Source: Tautonia plasticadhaerens (GTDB taxonomy: Bacteria; Planctomycetota; Planctomycetia; Isosphaerales; Isosphaeraceae). From it: a DNA stretch of 64,000 nucleotides. The notes below the pieces were generated by a model. It searched no databases. It was not told the DNA's origin and was given only the letters and a program-made list of their open reading frames with translations. This document shows, piece by piece, positions 1 through 13,491 of this stretch; position 1 is the first letter of the stretch, and the number at the start of each line of letters is the position of its first letter. The stretch is from NCBI RefSeq assembly GCF_007752535.1, contig NZ_CP036426.1, forward strand, positions 3,596,001 through 3,660,000, given 5' to 3'. A program made the position numbers and the translations under genes.

Positions 1-84
1 CCGACCGATCGCCCCCCCTCACGCCTCCGATCGGCGATCGCCGAGGGGGGATTCCTCGACGAGCCTCCCCGAGAGCCGACGCCG

Positions 85-1176
85 ATGAGCCATCCCCAGC
101 CCCCCGCACCCCGCCGCTCCCGGGCCCCGATGCGGCCGATCCCCTCTCACTCGCTGTCCGCCCTGCTGCTGACGGCCTCGACGCTCTGCCCGCCCGCGAC
201 CGGCCAGGAGCCGGCCCCGCCGAGGCCCGGCGAGCGGCTCGAACGCCGGGGGGACGAGATCGTCGTCTGCGGCCAGCTCGTCCACTCGACCGCCCCCGTC
301 GTCCTCTGGACCGACCCCGGCGGCTACGACGCTTACCGCGTCGAGCGCCGGTTCGTCCCCCTCGACCAGGCCGGATGGCGGGATTCCCAGGCCGCCGGGC
401 TCCGCTCCCCGGTCCGATTCGGCCTCCGCTCCAACGGGCTGACGCCCGAGCAGCTCGAGCAGGTCCGGGGGGGCGGCTGGAGCCTCCCGCTGTTGCAGGA
501 GGTGGTCGACCAGTTCGTCATCCACTACGACGTCTGCGGCACGAGCCAAGCCTGCTTCAAGGTCCTGCACGACCTCCGGGGCCTGAGCGTCCACTTCATG
601 CTCGACGTCGACGGCACGATCTACCAGACGATGGACCTGAAGGAGTCCGCCTACCACGCCACGATCGCCAACCAGCGCTCCATCGGCATCGAGATCGCCA
701 ACATGGGCGCCTACCCCCCCGGGAACGCCGAGGCCCTCGACCGCTGGTACGACGAGGGACCCGACGGCGGCACCCGACTCACGATCCCCGGCGGCCCCGA
801 GGCCAACGGCGTCCGAGATCTCTCCGCCAGCCTCCGCCCCTCCCGGGACGAGCCCGTCGTCGGCACCGTCCGGGGCACCGAGCTGGTCCAGTACGACCTC
901 ACGCCCGAGCAGTACGACTCCCTCACCCGGCTCACCGCCACCCTCTGCACCGTTTTCCCGAAGCTCGAGTGCGACTACCCCCGGGATCCCTCCGGCACGC
1001 TCATCACCGACACCCTCCCCCGGGATGACTGGGAGTCCTACCAGGGCATCCTCGGCCACTACCACGTCCAGACCAACAAGGTCGACCCCGGCCCCGCCTT
1101 CCAGTGGGACGCCGTCATCGAAGGCGCCCGCGCCCTCATGGGCCTGGGATCGGGCGAGCCCGCGATCCGAGACTGA
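85..1176 (+). CDS. Secreted N-acetylmuramoyl-L-alanine amidase (amidase_2 fold)
   Basis: Predicted zinc amidase that cleaves the bond between MurNAc and the stem peptide of peptidoglycan outside the cytoplasm. A hydrophobic stretch near residues 22-40 ends in a TGQ-type cleavage region. The catalytic domain runs from about residue 125 to the C-terminus. It shows the first zinc ligand in FVIHYD (His147), a second candidate in SAYHAT, the segment RSIGIEIANMGAY typical of the family, and the closing GHYHVQTNKVDPGPAF block with His325. The ATG at 85 follows a weak purine stretch; the ATG at 130 is an alternative that would still leave a signal peptide. It faces away from the rRNA operon and has no operon partner in view. 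It could also be a peptidoglycan-recognition protein, but all ligand motifs appear intact. Confidence 0.85.
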   Translation: MSHPQPPAPRRSRAPMRPIPSHSLSALLLTASTLCPPATGQEPAPPRPGERLERRGDEIVVCGQLVHSTAPVVLWTDPGGYDAYRVERRFVPLDQAGWRDSQAAGLRSPVRFGLRSNGLTPEQLEQVRGGGWSLPLLQEVVDQFVIHYDVCGTSQACFKVLHDLRGLSVHFMLDVDGTIYQTMDLKESAYHATIANQRSIGIEIANMGAYPPGNAEALDRWYDEGPDGGTRLTIPGGPEANGVRDLSASLRPSRDEPVVGTVRGTELVQYDLTPEQYDSLTRLTATLCTVFPKLECDYPRDPSGTLITDTLPRDDWESYQGILGHYHVQTNKVDPGPAFQWDAVIEGARALMGLGSGEPAIRD

Positions 1177-1525
1177 TGACCAGGGTGCCCGCCATCGCAC
1201 CGACTCCCCCGCCTCGGACGGGCGAACGCGGATCCCATGTTGAGGAAGGAAACGACGGGCGGAACCGCCTCCATCGGGGATCTCGACGGAAGCGGCCCCG
1301 CCCATCGTTTACGACTTCCACGACCAGGGAGCGCGGCGCCGACCAATTAACCCGGGAACGGACCGGGTGCCGGACCGGGCATCACGTCTCCTTGAACGCC
1401 CGGTGGCGTCCCGGAGCGGGCCCGAACCGTTGCCCCAGGGAACCGGCGGACCAACTTGGAACTCGCCCGCTGACCTCCCCGACTCGGCCCTCGATCGGTG
1501 GACCCGGGGGGCGCAACGGCGGACA
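1177..1525. other. Gap between amidase gene and rRNA operon end
   Basis: About 350 bp between the amidase stop codon and the hairpin behind 5S rRNA. I see no convincing ORF, RNA gene or repeat here. The base composition is less extreme than in coding DNA. Confidence 0.5.
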
Positions 1526-1553
1526 CCCCGCATCAACGCAGGTTGATGCGGGG
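1526..1553 (-). terminator. Hairpin downstream of 5S rRNA
   Basis: A perfect 12-bp stem, CCCCGCATCAAC (1526-1537) with GTTGATGCGGGG (1542-1553), encloses a GCAG loop. It lies 16 bp beyond the 5S end in the direction of transcription. No T-run follows on the minus strand, so it is a likely rRNA operon terminator or 3' processing stem rather than a textbook intrinsic terminator. Confidence 0.6.
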
Positions 1554-1568
1554 CGTCGCGGTGTGGGA

Positions 1569-1676
1569 CCCGGCGATGACCGACTTTCGCGCCGGAGCAC
1601 TATCATGGGCCCCGCGAGCTTAACGGCCGTGTTCGGGATGGGAACGGGTGTGGCCTCGCGGGTGTGGTCGCCGGGG
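1569..1676 (-). rRNA. rrf: 5S ribosomal RNA
   Basis: The minus strand carries the conserved 5S core (CCCATCCCGAACACGGCCGT then TAAGCTC). The outer stem forms from CCGGCGACCACAC at the 5' end and GGTCATCGCCGG at the 3' end, which sets the ends to within a few bases and gives about 107 nt. It is the last gene of the rRNA operon. Confidence 0.88.
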
Positions 1677-1921
1677 AGGCGGCCGTCGCGTCGACTGCGA
1701 GACGCGGCGGCCGCGTGGGCCCTGCAGGCCGCCCCGACCCGGGGGGTGGGGGACGCAACAATCAATCAGGTCGCGGAGAACTGTCGACCAGGGGACGCGG
1801 ACCCGTCGGGATGCGTCGGGGTCGACGCGTCGGGGTCGTGCGGTGAAACGCGGGGGTGTTGCGCGATTGGGCCACGCCGGGCCCGCCCGGTCGCCGCGTG
1901 GGGCGGCGGGGGCGGGTCGGG
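1677..1921 (-). other. 23S-5S spacer
   Basis: A 245-bp spacer, long for this position. I find no tRNA (no T-loop GTTCGA-type box in either orientation). The 23S-proximal part, about 1908-1923, is complementary with few mismatches to the DNA just upstream of the 23S 5' end (about 4739-4758). Together they would form the usual long processing stem around pre-23S rRNA. Confidence 0.55.
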
Positions 1922-4738
<2,817 letters not shown>

Positions 4739-5447
4739 ACGCCGACCCGGCCCCGACGCTGCGTGTGAGGCAGCGGCGGGACCCAACGGGCCCGCGTGAC
4801 CACGCTCCCCCGCGGCTCGGCCCTCGCCTCCCGGCGACGCCGATCCGCACCGACGACCTCGCGTCGTCGACTTCCGATCATCCGAAGGGTCTACGTTCTG
4901 GTCTGTGCGCGAGCGCCGGGCGGCGGCGACGGAAAGTGTGATTGGCACTTCAAACCGCTGCCCGGTGGAGGTGCTCGCGCGTTCTTCGCGACAAATTGTT
5001 GCGCGATCGATGCAATCGATCGCGGCCTGCCGGATTGTCAAAGAATGCCCGGGGCCTGACGCCCCGGGCCGGGCGGCCATGCGATGCGTCCCGCCCGTGA
5101 AGGCGGGCCGCAACGCCCTGGCCGGGGGGCGGGGCCGTCCCCGCGGGGGAGACGGCCGCGCCCCCCGCCCAGGGCGGGGGGGGCGAATGCGGTCGATCGC
5201 GCGACGAATCAACGCCTCGGGGCGTGTGTGCGTCCGAATGCCGTGCAGCCGGCGAGGGCCATCGGGCCGCCGGCCGCATCGCCGGGGCGATGCGGCGGCC
5301 GTTCGATGGCGGATCACGTCCGCCTGGTGGCGGGCCCGCGTGGGGGGACGGCGACGGCGTCGGCCGGTGCCGCCCCGGTGCGGGGCCGATGTGGCTCATG
5401 GCCGCGGGGCGGGCCCCTCGGACGCATGGCCAATCAGTCATCCTTAG
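4739..5447 (-). other. 16S-23S internal transcribed spacer without tRNA genes
   Basis: About 700 bp. I find neither tRNA-Ile nor tRNA-Ala nor any other tRNA. It holds several strong hairpins: CGCGATCGAT/ATCGATCGCG (5002-5011 with 5015-5024, loop GCA), GCCCGGGGC/GCCCCGGGC (5047-5055 with 5061-5069), and GC-rich stems around 5125-5180. The 23S-proximal end forms the pre-23S processing stem with the DNA beyond the 23S 3' end. Confidence 0.7.
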
Positions 5448-6970
<1,523 letters not shown>

Positions 6971-7947
6971 GTGCGGCACGCCGCCGAAGCGACCCGCCGC
7001 CGACTCCCGAACGAGTTCGAGTGGTCGAATTCCCTCGCCGGCAGGCCCCAGTTGAGGACGCCCCGCGAAGGGCCCCCTCGACGCCTGCCGACTCGTCTCT
7101 GCGTCCCGCCCGCGACCGCTCGGCCGGAGCCTCGCGATCGCCTTCGCGGCGGGCGGCCCTGATGCCGTCTCCGTCGCCGACCCCCCTCGCGGGCACGCCG
7201 GCGGACCTGGACGCCACCATCGGCCGGCCATGGGCCCCGACCGAGGTCGGGGCCCGACGGCTGATGATCCTCGCCGAAACTGAACAGCGCTCGGCTCACA
7301 CACGCCTCCCGCCGCCGTCGCCTCCCGGCGACCGGCGGGCCGGCCCCCCCGCCCGCCGCGGCCCCGTTGCCGGTGCCGCGACGCTCAGTGGAGGGCCGAT
7401 TGCGTTTGATTCAATCGGGCGATCGACCGGATTGCCAAAGATGCCGCCGATGGGGCAAGGTCACGACCTCGATCTCCCTCGGAAATTGCCCGACGTTGCC
7501 GACGGGCCAGTCCGGGAGGATGCAATCGCCACGTTGGAGGACCCGATGGCCGTACAAGGACGGCGATGGGATACTTCCGGACGCGGCGTTGGGGGTGCCT
7601 CGCTTTGGTGAGGACGGGCCACCGAGTTCGGCGTCCCGCGTCAGGTGTTTCTCACCAGCGGCAAGAGCCATCCTACCGGAGAATCGCGCCGGGTCAACAC
7701 CCTGGCGGAGAAATCGGAGAAAGGACCGGCGGCCTGCCCCCGGGACGGTCGATAGAGGGGGGACGGGGCCGCGAGCCGAGCGGTGCATTGCGGCCCCCCG
7801 AGGCCCGGGGGATCGACCCCGGACGACGACGCCGGGCGGAGCCGGCGGGGTCGACCGGGATGCCGGGCGCGGGGAGGAGGATCTCCGGGATCGGGCGGCC
7901 CGGCCGGGGCCGGGTCGCGGACAGAAGGCCCAGGGAGGGGTCCGGAC
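6971..7947. other. Upstream region of the rRNA operon
   Basis: Nearly 1 kb between the 16S 5' end and the first HTH gene. Apart from the tentative rRNA promoter I see no gene. Frames that remain open give arginine/proline-rich low-complexity translations without family features. Confidence 0.5.
7409..7438 (-). promoter_or_regulatory. Possible rRNA operon promoter
   Basis: On the minus strand TTGGCA (7438-7433), an 18-bp spacer and TTGAAT (7414-7409) resemble a sigma-70-type promoter, about 430 bp upstream of mature 16S. It lies in the least GC-rich part of this gap. The match is partial and no boxA-like antiterminator was found, so this is tentative. Confidence 0.25.
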
Positions 7948-8277
7948 GTGCCCGTCGCCATGTCAACGCAGACGGACTGGCTCAGGAGCGTCCTCTTCGA
8001 TCGCGGCTACCTGGGCCGGATCAAGGGGGAGGCGATCAAGGTCTACCTGGTGATGGTCGCCGCCTGCGGCGGGAGGCCGGATCGCAGCGTGACGATGAGC
8101 CTCAGCCAGTTGATGGACCGCACGGCGCTCTCGTGCCCGACGGTGATCCAGAGCCTCAGCCGGCTGGAGCACCTCGGCCTGGTCGTCTCGACGACCCGGC
8201 AACGCGGCCGGGTGACGACCTATTACGTCCCCGACCCGCCGGATCCGGAATCGGACTCGGAATCCGACCCGCTCTGA
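7948..8277 (+). CDS. Small winged-helix/HTH protein, replication-initiator-like
   Basis: 109 residues, essentially a single winged-helix domain. The segment GEAIKVYLVMVAACGG is followed by a recognition-helix region (MSLSQLMDRTALSCPTVIQS) and a wing (LSRLEHLGLVVSTTRQRGRV then TTYYVPD). The layout is that of HTH_36-type domains found at the N-terminus of plasmid/phage replication initiators and DnaD-like proteins, but no replication domain follows. GTG at 7948 is preferred because AGGGAGGGG (7932-7940) sits 7 bp upstream; ATG at 7960 is the alternative. The next gene repeats the same domain, so the two are probably tandem paralogues. Its role (regulator or accessory replication factor) is unknown. 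Confidence 0.65.
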   Translation: MPVAMSTQTDWLRSVLFDRGYLGRIKGEAIKVYLVMVAACGGRPDRSVTMSLSQLMDRTALSCPTVIQSLSRLEHLGLVVSTTRQRGRVTTYYVPDPPDPESDSESDPL

Positions 8278-8368
8278 CGGCGTCCCCGGACCAGGCAGGC
8301 CGGGCCGGGTCACGGCCCGGGCCCTCGACGACGACCGCTCGCGTCCCCAGGAAGGGCGACCGAAGGCC

Positions 8369-9400
8369 ATGGACTGGTTTTTCTTCCGAGTCGAGCACGA
8401 CCTGCTCCGCTCCGAGGCGTTCCGATCGCTCGGCGGCTCGGCGATCAAGGTCTACCTGGTCATCGGCCTCTATTCCGATTTCGGCACCGGATGGGCCTAT
8501 CCGAGCATCAGAACGATCGCCAAACAAGGCGGAATGAGCCGACAGACCGTCCTGGACGCCATCGCCGAGCTCACGAAAGCGGGCTTCCTCGCCGCCAGCA
8601 AATCGCCGGGCAAGGCGACTGCCTACAAGATCATCCGGAACGCCCCCGACCGGCCGAGCCGGAAGGGGCCCAAGGTGGCCCGAAATCCGAGGATTGCCGT
8701 CCCAGAACCTTTAGAGGGGCCCCTGCGAAGCGGCCCATTTTCTTTAGAAGACGGGGATGAGGGTGTCCCGGAATCCTCAGGGGACGCGGCCCGGGAGTTC
8801 GGCCGGGGCGGCCGAGCGGGTGGGCCCGAACAAGATCCAGGAACGAGAGGAGAAGACGACAACACGAGCATCCCGATCGCCGGCACCCCGTTCCGGATCA
8901 CGGCCGAGGGGAAGTTGCTTGTTGCTGTCGATCTCCAGGAACTGTTGACTGAGCAGGGGCTGCCCAAGAAACTGGCACAGCGGCTGGCGATCCAGAAGGA
9001 GCCGCAGGACGTGGCCAAGGTCCTGCTCAACGCCCTGTTCCTGCAGAGCCAGGGGAAGCTGCAGAACGGCCCCGGCTACATCCGGGCGGGACTCGAAGAC
9101 GGGTACGAGCTCTTGCCGCAAGTGGCGTCGAAGCTGGAACTTCGGCGAAGGCAACTGGAGGAGCACCTCCGCTCGGCGGCCGCCAGGAGGGACCGGGACC
9201 GCCGGGACGAGCAACGCGAGGCCGAGGAAGAGGCGATCGGCCTGCTGATCGAACGCCTGCACCCGGAGGAGCTGCAGCGCCTGGTCGATCGGGCGGTCGA
9301 AGAGCTCCCGGGTCCCATCGTCCGGCGGAACCCCACGCTGTCGAACCCCTTCGTGAGGGGGAAGGTGTACGAGCTGGCGGGGGGGGAGCCGCTCGCATAG
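8369..9400 (+). CDS. HTH_36-type DNA-binding protein with charged C-terminal region
   Basis: 343 residues. Residues 1-90 form a winged-helix domain (DLLRSEAFRSLGGSAIKVYL, then YPSIRTIAKQGGMSRQTVLD, then a wing ending AYKIIR). It is closely similar in layout and in the AIKVYLV motif to the preceding gene. A linker rich in Gly/Pro/Glu (about 95-170) leads to a second folded region (about 175-250, VDLQELLTEQGLPKKLAQRLA). A long basic/acidic helix follows (about 260-310, RRDRDRRDEQREAEEEAIG). This organisation resembles plasmid replication or primosomal HTH proteins, but no catalytic motif is visible. It ends 26 bp from the stop of the convergent ParB/methyltransferase gene. The function is inferred only to class level. 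Confidence 0.65.
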   Translation: MDWFFFRVEHDLLRSEAFRSLGGSAIKVYLVIGLYSDFGTGWAYPSIRTIAKQGGMSRQTVLDAIAELTKAGFLAASKSPGKATAYKIIRNAPDRPSRKGPKVARNPRIAVPEPLEGPLRSGPFSLEDGDEGVPESSGDAAREFGRGGRAGGPEQDPGTRGEDDNTSIPIAGTPFRITAEGKLLVAVDLQELLTEQGLPKKLAQRLAIQKEPQDVAKVLLNALFLQSQGKLQNGPGYIRAGLEDGYELLPQVASKLELRRRQLEEHLRSAAARRDRDRRDEQREAEEEAIGLLIERLHPEELQRLVDRAVEELPGPIVRRNPTLSNPFVRGKVYELAGGEPLA

Positions 9401-9426
9401 CTCGCCGCAAGTAAGCCGAGATTTGA

Positions 9427-10749
9427 TCAGGGTTTGCGCATCACGAGCAGGTCGCGGACCTGGCCGAGGAGGCGTCCCTCGGCCCGGGCCCGCTGGACGT
9501 GCTGGGGCAGGTAGGAGCCGTCCATCGGGCAGCTGATCCGGCGGACGGGGAGGAAGCCGGCCTCGGCCAGGGCGGCGTAGCCGAAAAAGGCGTGGTCGAC
9601 GTAGCCGAACCCGGCGGGCAGGTCCTTCTCGGTCTGGTTCGCCAGCAGCAGCGCGACGTGGCCGCCGGGGCGGAGCGTCTCGAAGGCGTCCCGGCAGAGT
9701 TTCCTCAGGAAGCCGACCCAGCCGGTCAGCGGCTCGGGCTCGACGCCGAAGGCGGCGTAGGGGCCGGAGAGCATGGTATGGTAGGGGGGGTCGCAGAAGA
9801 TCAGGTCGCATCCGCGAGCTTCGGGCGGAAACCCATGTCTTACGTCGGACTGGCGGATTTCCGGGCGTACAGGATCGAGGTCGTACGCGAGGCAGCGGCG
9901 GCCCATCGCCTCGCAGACGTCGACCGTCGTGCCGCCCCCGGCCATCGGGTCGACGACCAGGGTCCCGGGGCCGGTGAAGTAGTGCAGCGCGTGGGCGACG
10001 ATCCCGGCCGGGATCGAGCCGGGGTGAGGGACGCCGTAGGAGGGATCCCGGCGGAAGGCCCAGACGTCGTAGGGCGTCGGGCGGAACCCCGTGGTCAGGC
10101 GGTCCCGGCGGCGGAGGTCCTTGTAGGCGGCGTGCACCGACTTGGTGCCCTGGTCGAGCTGGGAGACGCCGCTTTTCGCCCGGGGGTCGCCGGCCCGCGC
10201 CGCCTTCCAGACGGCCCGGGCCTGGCGGTAGAGGTCCTTGCCGCCGAGGCCCAGGGCCCGGGCGATCGCCTCGTCGGTGCGGCCGCGCCGACCGTCGGAA
10301 TCCCGACGATCGGCGCGGTCGTCCCCCGACTCCGACCCCCGGAGGTTGGCGGCCCGACGCTCCCGGGCGGCGGGGGAGAGCAGGGCTTCCAGGGCGTCGG
10401 CCTCGCGCATGAGCTGGCTGAAGGTCTTGCGGCGCTGACGGTTGTAGTCGAGCACCGCCCGGCGTCGGGCGGCCCCCCGGGGGAGGTCCCGGACCTCGCA
10501 GGGGACCGACTCCAGTCCCAGTGCCCGGGCGCAGGACAGCCGGCGGTGGCCGGAGAGCAGCTCGAAGCCGTCGCCCTCGGGGGAGGCGACCAGGGGGACG
10601 AGGATGCCGCGTTCCCGGACGCTGTCGAGCAGGCCGTCGGCCCGGATCTCCGCGTCGGGGTCGCCGTAGAGCTCCAGGCTGAGGCGGTTCGGGCGGATCG
10701 CGTCGATCGGCAGCGATCGGATCTCGGTCGGCGCGGCGAGGCTACTCAT
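9427..10749 (-). CDS. ParB/Srx-domain DNA methyltransferase fusion
   Basis: 440 residues. The N-terminal third is a ParB-like nuclease/CTPase-fold domain: GLLDSVRERGILVPL, then the signature SGHRR at 66-70, then VLDYNRQRRKT. After a basic linker comes a helical region (about 155-215). The C-terminal half is a SAM-dependent N6-adenine/N4-cytosine methyltransferase with motif I DPMAGGGTT (267-275) followed by the catalytic DPPY (320-323). Motif I preceding motif IV is the gamma-like order. ParB-methylase fusions of this kind occur in phages, plasmids and integrative elements. No restriction enzyme gene is adjacent, so an orphan methylase or a modification/partition hybrid is likely. The start ATG was chosen because the ParB domain begins within 10 residues of it. 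Confidence 0.85.
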   Translation of the reverse strand: MSSLAAPTEIRSLPIDAIRPNRLSLELYGDPDAEIRADGLLDSVRERGILVPLVASPEGDGFELLSGHRRLSCARALGLESVPCEVRDLPRGAARRRAVLDYNRQRRKTFSQLMREADALEALLSPAARERRAANLRGSESGDDRADRRDSDGRRGRTDEAIARALGLGGKDLYRQARAVWKAARAGDPRAKSGVSQLDQGTKSVHAAYKDLRRRDRLTTGFRPTPYDVWAFRRDPSYGVPHPGSIPAGIVAHALHYFTGPGTLVVDPMAGGGTTVDVCEAMGRRCLAYDLDPVRPEIRQSDVRHGFPPEARGCDLIFCDPPYHTMLSGPYAAFGVEPEPLTGWVGFLRKLCRDAFETLRPGGHVALLLANQTEKDLPAGFGYVDHAFFGYAALAEAGFLPVRRISCPMDGSYLPQHVQRARAEGRLLGQVRDLLVMRKP

Positions 10750-10921
10750 GGCGGGGACGTCCGTGTCCGAGGGGTCGATTCCGGGCCGGTCGCGGAAGCT
10801 AGCACGGATCGGCGGAATCGTCCAGGACGGTTGCGGGGCCGGCCCCGGCCCCCCTCGGGAGGGCCGTCGCGTCTCGGGCGACGGTCGCCGTCCCGATAAT
10901 GGGGCCGCCCGGCCGTGCCGA

Positions 10922-12058
10922 TCATCGCCAGTCGGGGCCGCCGAGCCAGGAGGTGGGGGGCAGGTCGAGCGTGCGAATCCCGCCCGCCTCGAGGTCGATA
11001 ATCGCGACCCGGTAGTTGGCGTCTTCGGTGACGCCGATGTACTTCTGGCCGTCCTCGTCCCGGGACCAGGTATGCATCGCGACGGCGAGCGAACGGCCGT
11101 CGGGCGACCAGCAGAGTTGCCCCGGCGCGTCGTCGCCCTGCTCCCGGAACACCTGGCGGCGGTCGGAGCCGTCGACGTCAATGACCCAGATGCTGGCCTC
11201 CCCGCCTTCGGAGTGCAGGTAGGCAATCTGGCGGCCGTCGGGGGAGAATCGGGGGTAGACGTTCAGGCCGTTGCCCTCGGTGAGCCGGCGCTGTTCCGTG
11301 CCGTCGGGCCGCATCAGGTAGAGTTGATATCCCGTGCTGTCGGGATGGTCACGGTCGGAGACGGTCACCAGCCATTTGCCGTCGAGGGACCAGTCGTTGA
11401 CCTCTTCGGTCTCGGGGATCGGCAGCTTGGTGGCATCCGAGCCGTCGACCTCGAATCGCCAGGCTTCACGCCGAGGCCCATCGTCCGAGGACTCGGGACG
11501 CCACTTGCTGACGATCAGCTCCGAGCCGTCGGGCGACCAGGACATGACCCCGCCAAACTTGGAGAGCCGCCGAGGCTCCCCCTCCCCCTCGGCGTCGAGG
11601 ATCCAGACGCCCGGGTTGTCGATCTCCGTGGCCAAATCCTTGCCGGACCATCCGGACCGAGAGAGGGCCAGCATCCGGCCATCCCGGGAGGCCCGGACGC
11701 TGCCATAGAGGTCGGTGACACGTTCCCGGGTCTCGGCCTCGGGGTCGATCGCGTAGACGCCGGCGATCTGGACTCTGAAGGCGTCGGAGTCGACCTGGGC
11801 GATGGCCTGGACGTAGATCGTGCCGGGGCCGTCGTCCTGGGACGCGGCGGGCGGTTCGGGCGTGGCCAGCAGCAGCGTCGGCAGGGCGGCGGCGGCGACG
11901 CAGGAGACGCCCAGCGCCAGCCAGTCTCGCCGGGAGGGTGCGGTCGGGGCCGATCGGGTCGGTGCCAGCATCAACATTCGTCGCCTCCAGAACGTGCTGA
12001 GCCGTTGCGAGTGCCCGTCCCCCAGGGCGGAGGACCAGGGGCCGAATCGGTCGAGCAT
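10922..12058 (-). CDS. TolB-like beta-propeller protein (PD40 repeats), membrane-anchored
   Basis: 378 residues. One hydrophobic segment near residues 46-66 (DWLALGVSCVAAAALPTLLL) would anchor or export the protein, preceded by a basic cytoplasmic N-terminus. The rest is a set of WD40-like/PD40 blades with the recurring signatures SWSPDGSELIV, DWSLDGKWLVT, RFSPDGRQIAYL and CWSPDGRSLAVA. These are typical of TolB and of propellers that sense or present ligands. It is the third gene of the BlaI/M56 operon, 24 bp after the peptidase stop with its own GAGGAG site. This suggests the propeller could be the periplasmic sensor or substrate of that signalling pair; that is inference. Confidence 0.8.
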   Translation of the reverse strand: MLDRFGPWSSALGDGHSQRLSTFWRRRMLMLAPTRSAPTAPSRRDWLALGVSCVAAAALPTLLLATPEPPAASQDDGPGTIYVQAIAQVDSDAFRVQIAGVYAIDPEAETRERVTDLYGSVRASRDGRMLALSRSGWSGKDLATEIDNPGVWILDAEGEGEPRRLSKFGGVMSWSPDGSELIVSKWRPESSDDGPRREAWRFEVDGSDATKLPIPETEEVNDWSLDGKWLVTVSDRDHPDSTGYQLYLMRPDGTEQRRLTEGNGLNVYPRFSPDGRQIAYLHSEGGEASIWVIDVDGSDRRQVFREQGDDAPGQLCWSPDGRSLAVAMHTWSRDEDGQKYIGVTEDANYRVAIIDLEAGGIRTLDLPPTSWLGGPDWR

Positions 12059-12082
12059 GGCGGGGACTCCTCAGCAGGAGGA

Positions 12083-13060
12083 TCAGGGGATGGTGGGAAC
12101 GTCGATCGGGGCCCTGGCCGACGACCGAGGGGCAGGGGGGGCCGACGACCGGCCGACCACGGCGACCAGGGTCGAGGCATATCCGGCCGCGTCCTGGCCG
12201 CCGAGGACCATGGCGACCTGGTCGCAGGCCAGCTCCCGCTCCAGCCGGATCCGGGCCGAGACGACCAGCGCCGCCGGCAGCATCGGGAAGAGGACCCGGG
12301 CAAGGGTCGGGATCCAGTCCCAGAGCAGGTCCCGGCGCCGGAGGTGGGCCAGCTCGTGCAGCAGGACCGAGCGCAAGGCCCCGGGGTCGAGCAGCTCGGG
12401 CAGCCCGTCGGGCATCACCAGCGTCGGCCGGGCGAGGCCGCAGACGAAGGGGGAATCGATGCCGTCGACGACCAGGACCCGGGGCGGTCGACGCAGCCCG
12501 ACCCGATCGGAGAGGCGCGCCGCCAGGGCGACCAGGCCCGGGTCGTCGGCAAGGCGCGCCCGGCCCAGCAGGAGGTCCAGCCGACGGCGCTGCCGGACGA
12601 TCCTCGAACCCTGGAAGGCGACCGCGAGGCCCCAGCCGAGCATCAGCCAGGTCCGCCAGCCGACCTCCCCGAGCCTCGGCCATCCTCTCGCCGAATCGAT
12701 CGGGGCCTGGTCGCCCTCCTCGACCGAGATCGGGAACGGGGCCGGGCCCGTCGTCGGCCCCTCGAACGAACGGCCGGGCCGATCGATCGCCCCCCGAGCA
12801 GGTCCCGGGCCGTCGTCCCCGGCGGCCGTCGCCGGCAGGGAGACCGAGACGCTCCAGATCGGCATCAGCAGCAGCTTGACGGCCGCCACCTGCCAGAGCC
12901 AGTAGCGCAGGCCCGGCGACGACCGCCGCAAGGCCCGGGAGACGAGCGTGAAGGCCCCGACCAGCAGCGTCGACTGCCAGAGGACCGCCCAGGCCAGCCC
13001 CGCCCAGGACCCGGCCAGGCGGTCGAGGGCCTCGATGCCCGGGACGTCGGCCGGGATCAT
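12083..13060 (-). CDS. M56 family (BlaR1-like) membrane metallopeptidase
   Basis: 325 residues. Hydrophobic segments lie at about 18-40, 50-70 and 135-150. The gluzincin motif HELAH (235-239) sits in [20 protein letters not shown], and the downstream ERELACD would supply the third zinc ligand. As in BlaR1/MecR1 the protease would sit in the membrane and respond to an outside signal by inactivating the partner repressor BlaI. No penicillin-binding sensor domain follows the peptidase, so the signal is not obviously a beta-lactam. Its ATG overlaps the BlaI stop codon by 4 bp (ATGA), a sign of translational coupling. Longer upstream frames read through BlaI and were rejected. Confidence 0.85.
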   Translation of the reverse strand: MIPADVPGIEALDRLAGSWAGLAWAVLWQSTLLVGAFTLVSRALRRSSPGLRYWLWQVAAVKLLLMPIWSVSVSLPATAAGDDGPGPARGAIDRPGRSFEGPTTGPAPFPISVEEGDQAPIDSARGWPRLGEVGWRTWLMLGWGLAVAFQGSRIVRQRRRLDLLLGRARLADDPGLVALAARLSDRVGLRRPPRVLVVDGIDSPFVCGLARPTLVMPDGLPELLDPGALRSVLLHELAHLRRRDLLWDWIPTLARVLFPMLPAALVVSARIRLERELACDQVAMVLGGQDAAGYASTLVAVVGRSSAPPAPRSSARAPIDVPTIP

Positions 13061-13470
13061 GGCCCGTCCTCCGGCTTCGGGGCCTCGCCGATCTTGCGGG
13101 CGATCTGGCGGAGGGCCTCCAGGTCCTCGGGGGAGAGCCCGGCGCCGTCGGACTCGGCCAGGTAGGCCGCCAACGGGGCCGCCGAGCCCCCCAGCATCCG
13201 GTCGACGAACCGACGGACCAGCGCCGGGAGCACCCGACGCTCCTCCATCGCCGCCCGGTACCGGATCGGCCCCCGTCCCTCGCCTGCTTCCCGGACCAGC
13301 AGCCCCTTCTCCTCCAGCCGCTGGATCGTCTTCAGGACCGTCGTCCGGGCCACCGGACGATCCTCCCGCACCAGGTCCGTGACCCGGCGCTCCGAGCACG
13401 GCTGCTCCCTCCAGACCAGCCGCAAGACCACCACCTCCAGCTCCCCCAGCGACGGGATCGGCTCGGCCAT
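13057..13470 (-). CDS. BlaI/MecI/CopY family transcriptional repressor
   Basis: 137 residues. The N-terminal winged helix ([20 protein letters not shown], then [20 protein letters not shown], then [20 protein letters not shown]) is typical of BlaI. A C-terminal helical region for dimerisation follows (about 80-137). It is first in a BlaI - M56 peptidase - propeller operon. GGAGG lies 8 bp before the ATG, and two palindromes (13492-13505 and 13522-13535) lie 22-65 bp upstream, so it very probably represses its own operon. Confidence 0.9.
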   Translation of the reverse strand: MAEPIPSLGELEVVVLRLVWREQPCSERRVTDLVREDRPVARTTVLKTIQRLEEKGLLVREAGEGRGPIRYRAAMEERRVLPALVRRFVDRMLGGSAAPLAAYLAESDGAGLSPEDLEALRQIARKIGEAPKPEDGP

Positions 13471-13491
13471 CCCTCAGTCCTCCCCCGTTTT

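Noticed and set aside
4739-5447. tRNA-Ile or tRNA-Ala in the rRNA spacer
   Set aside because: No D-loop or T-loop signatures were found on the transcribed strand.
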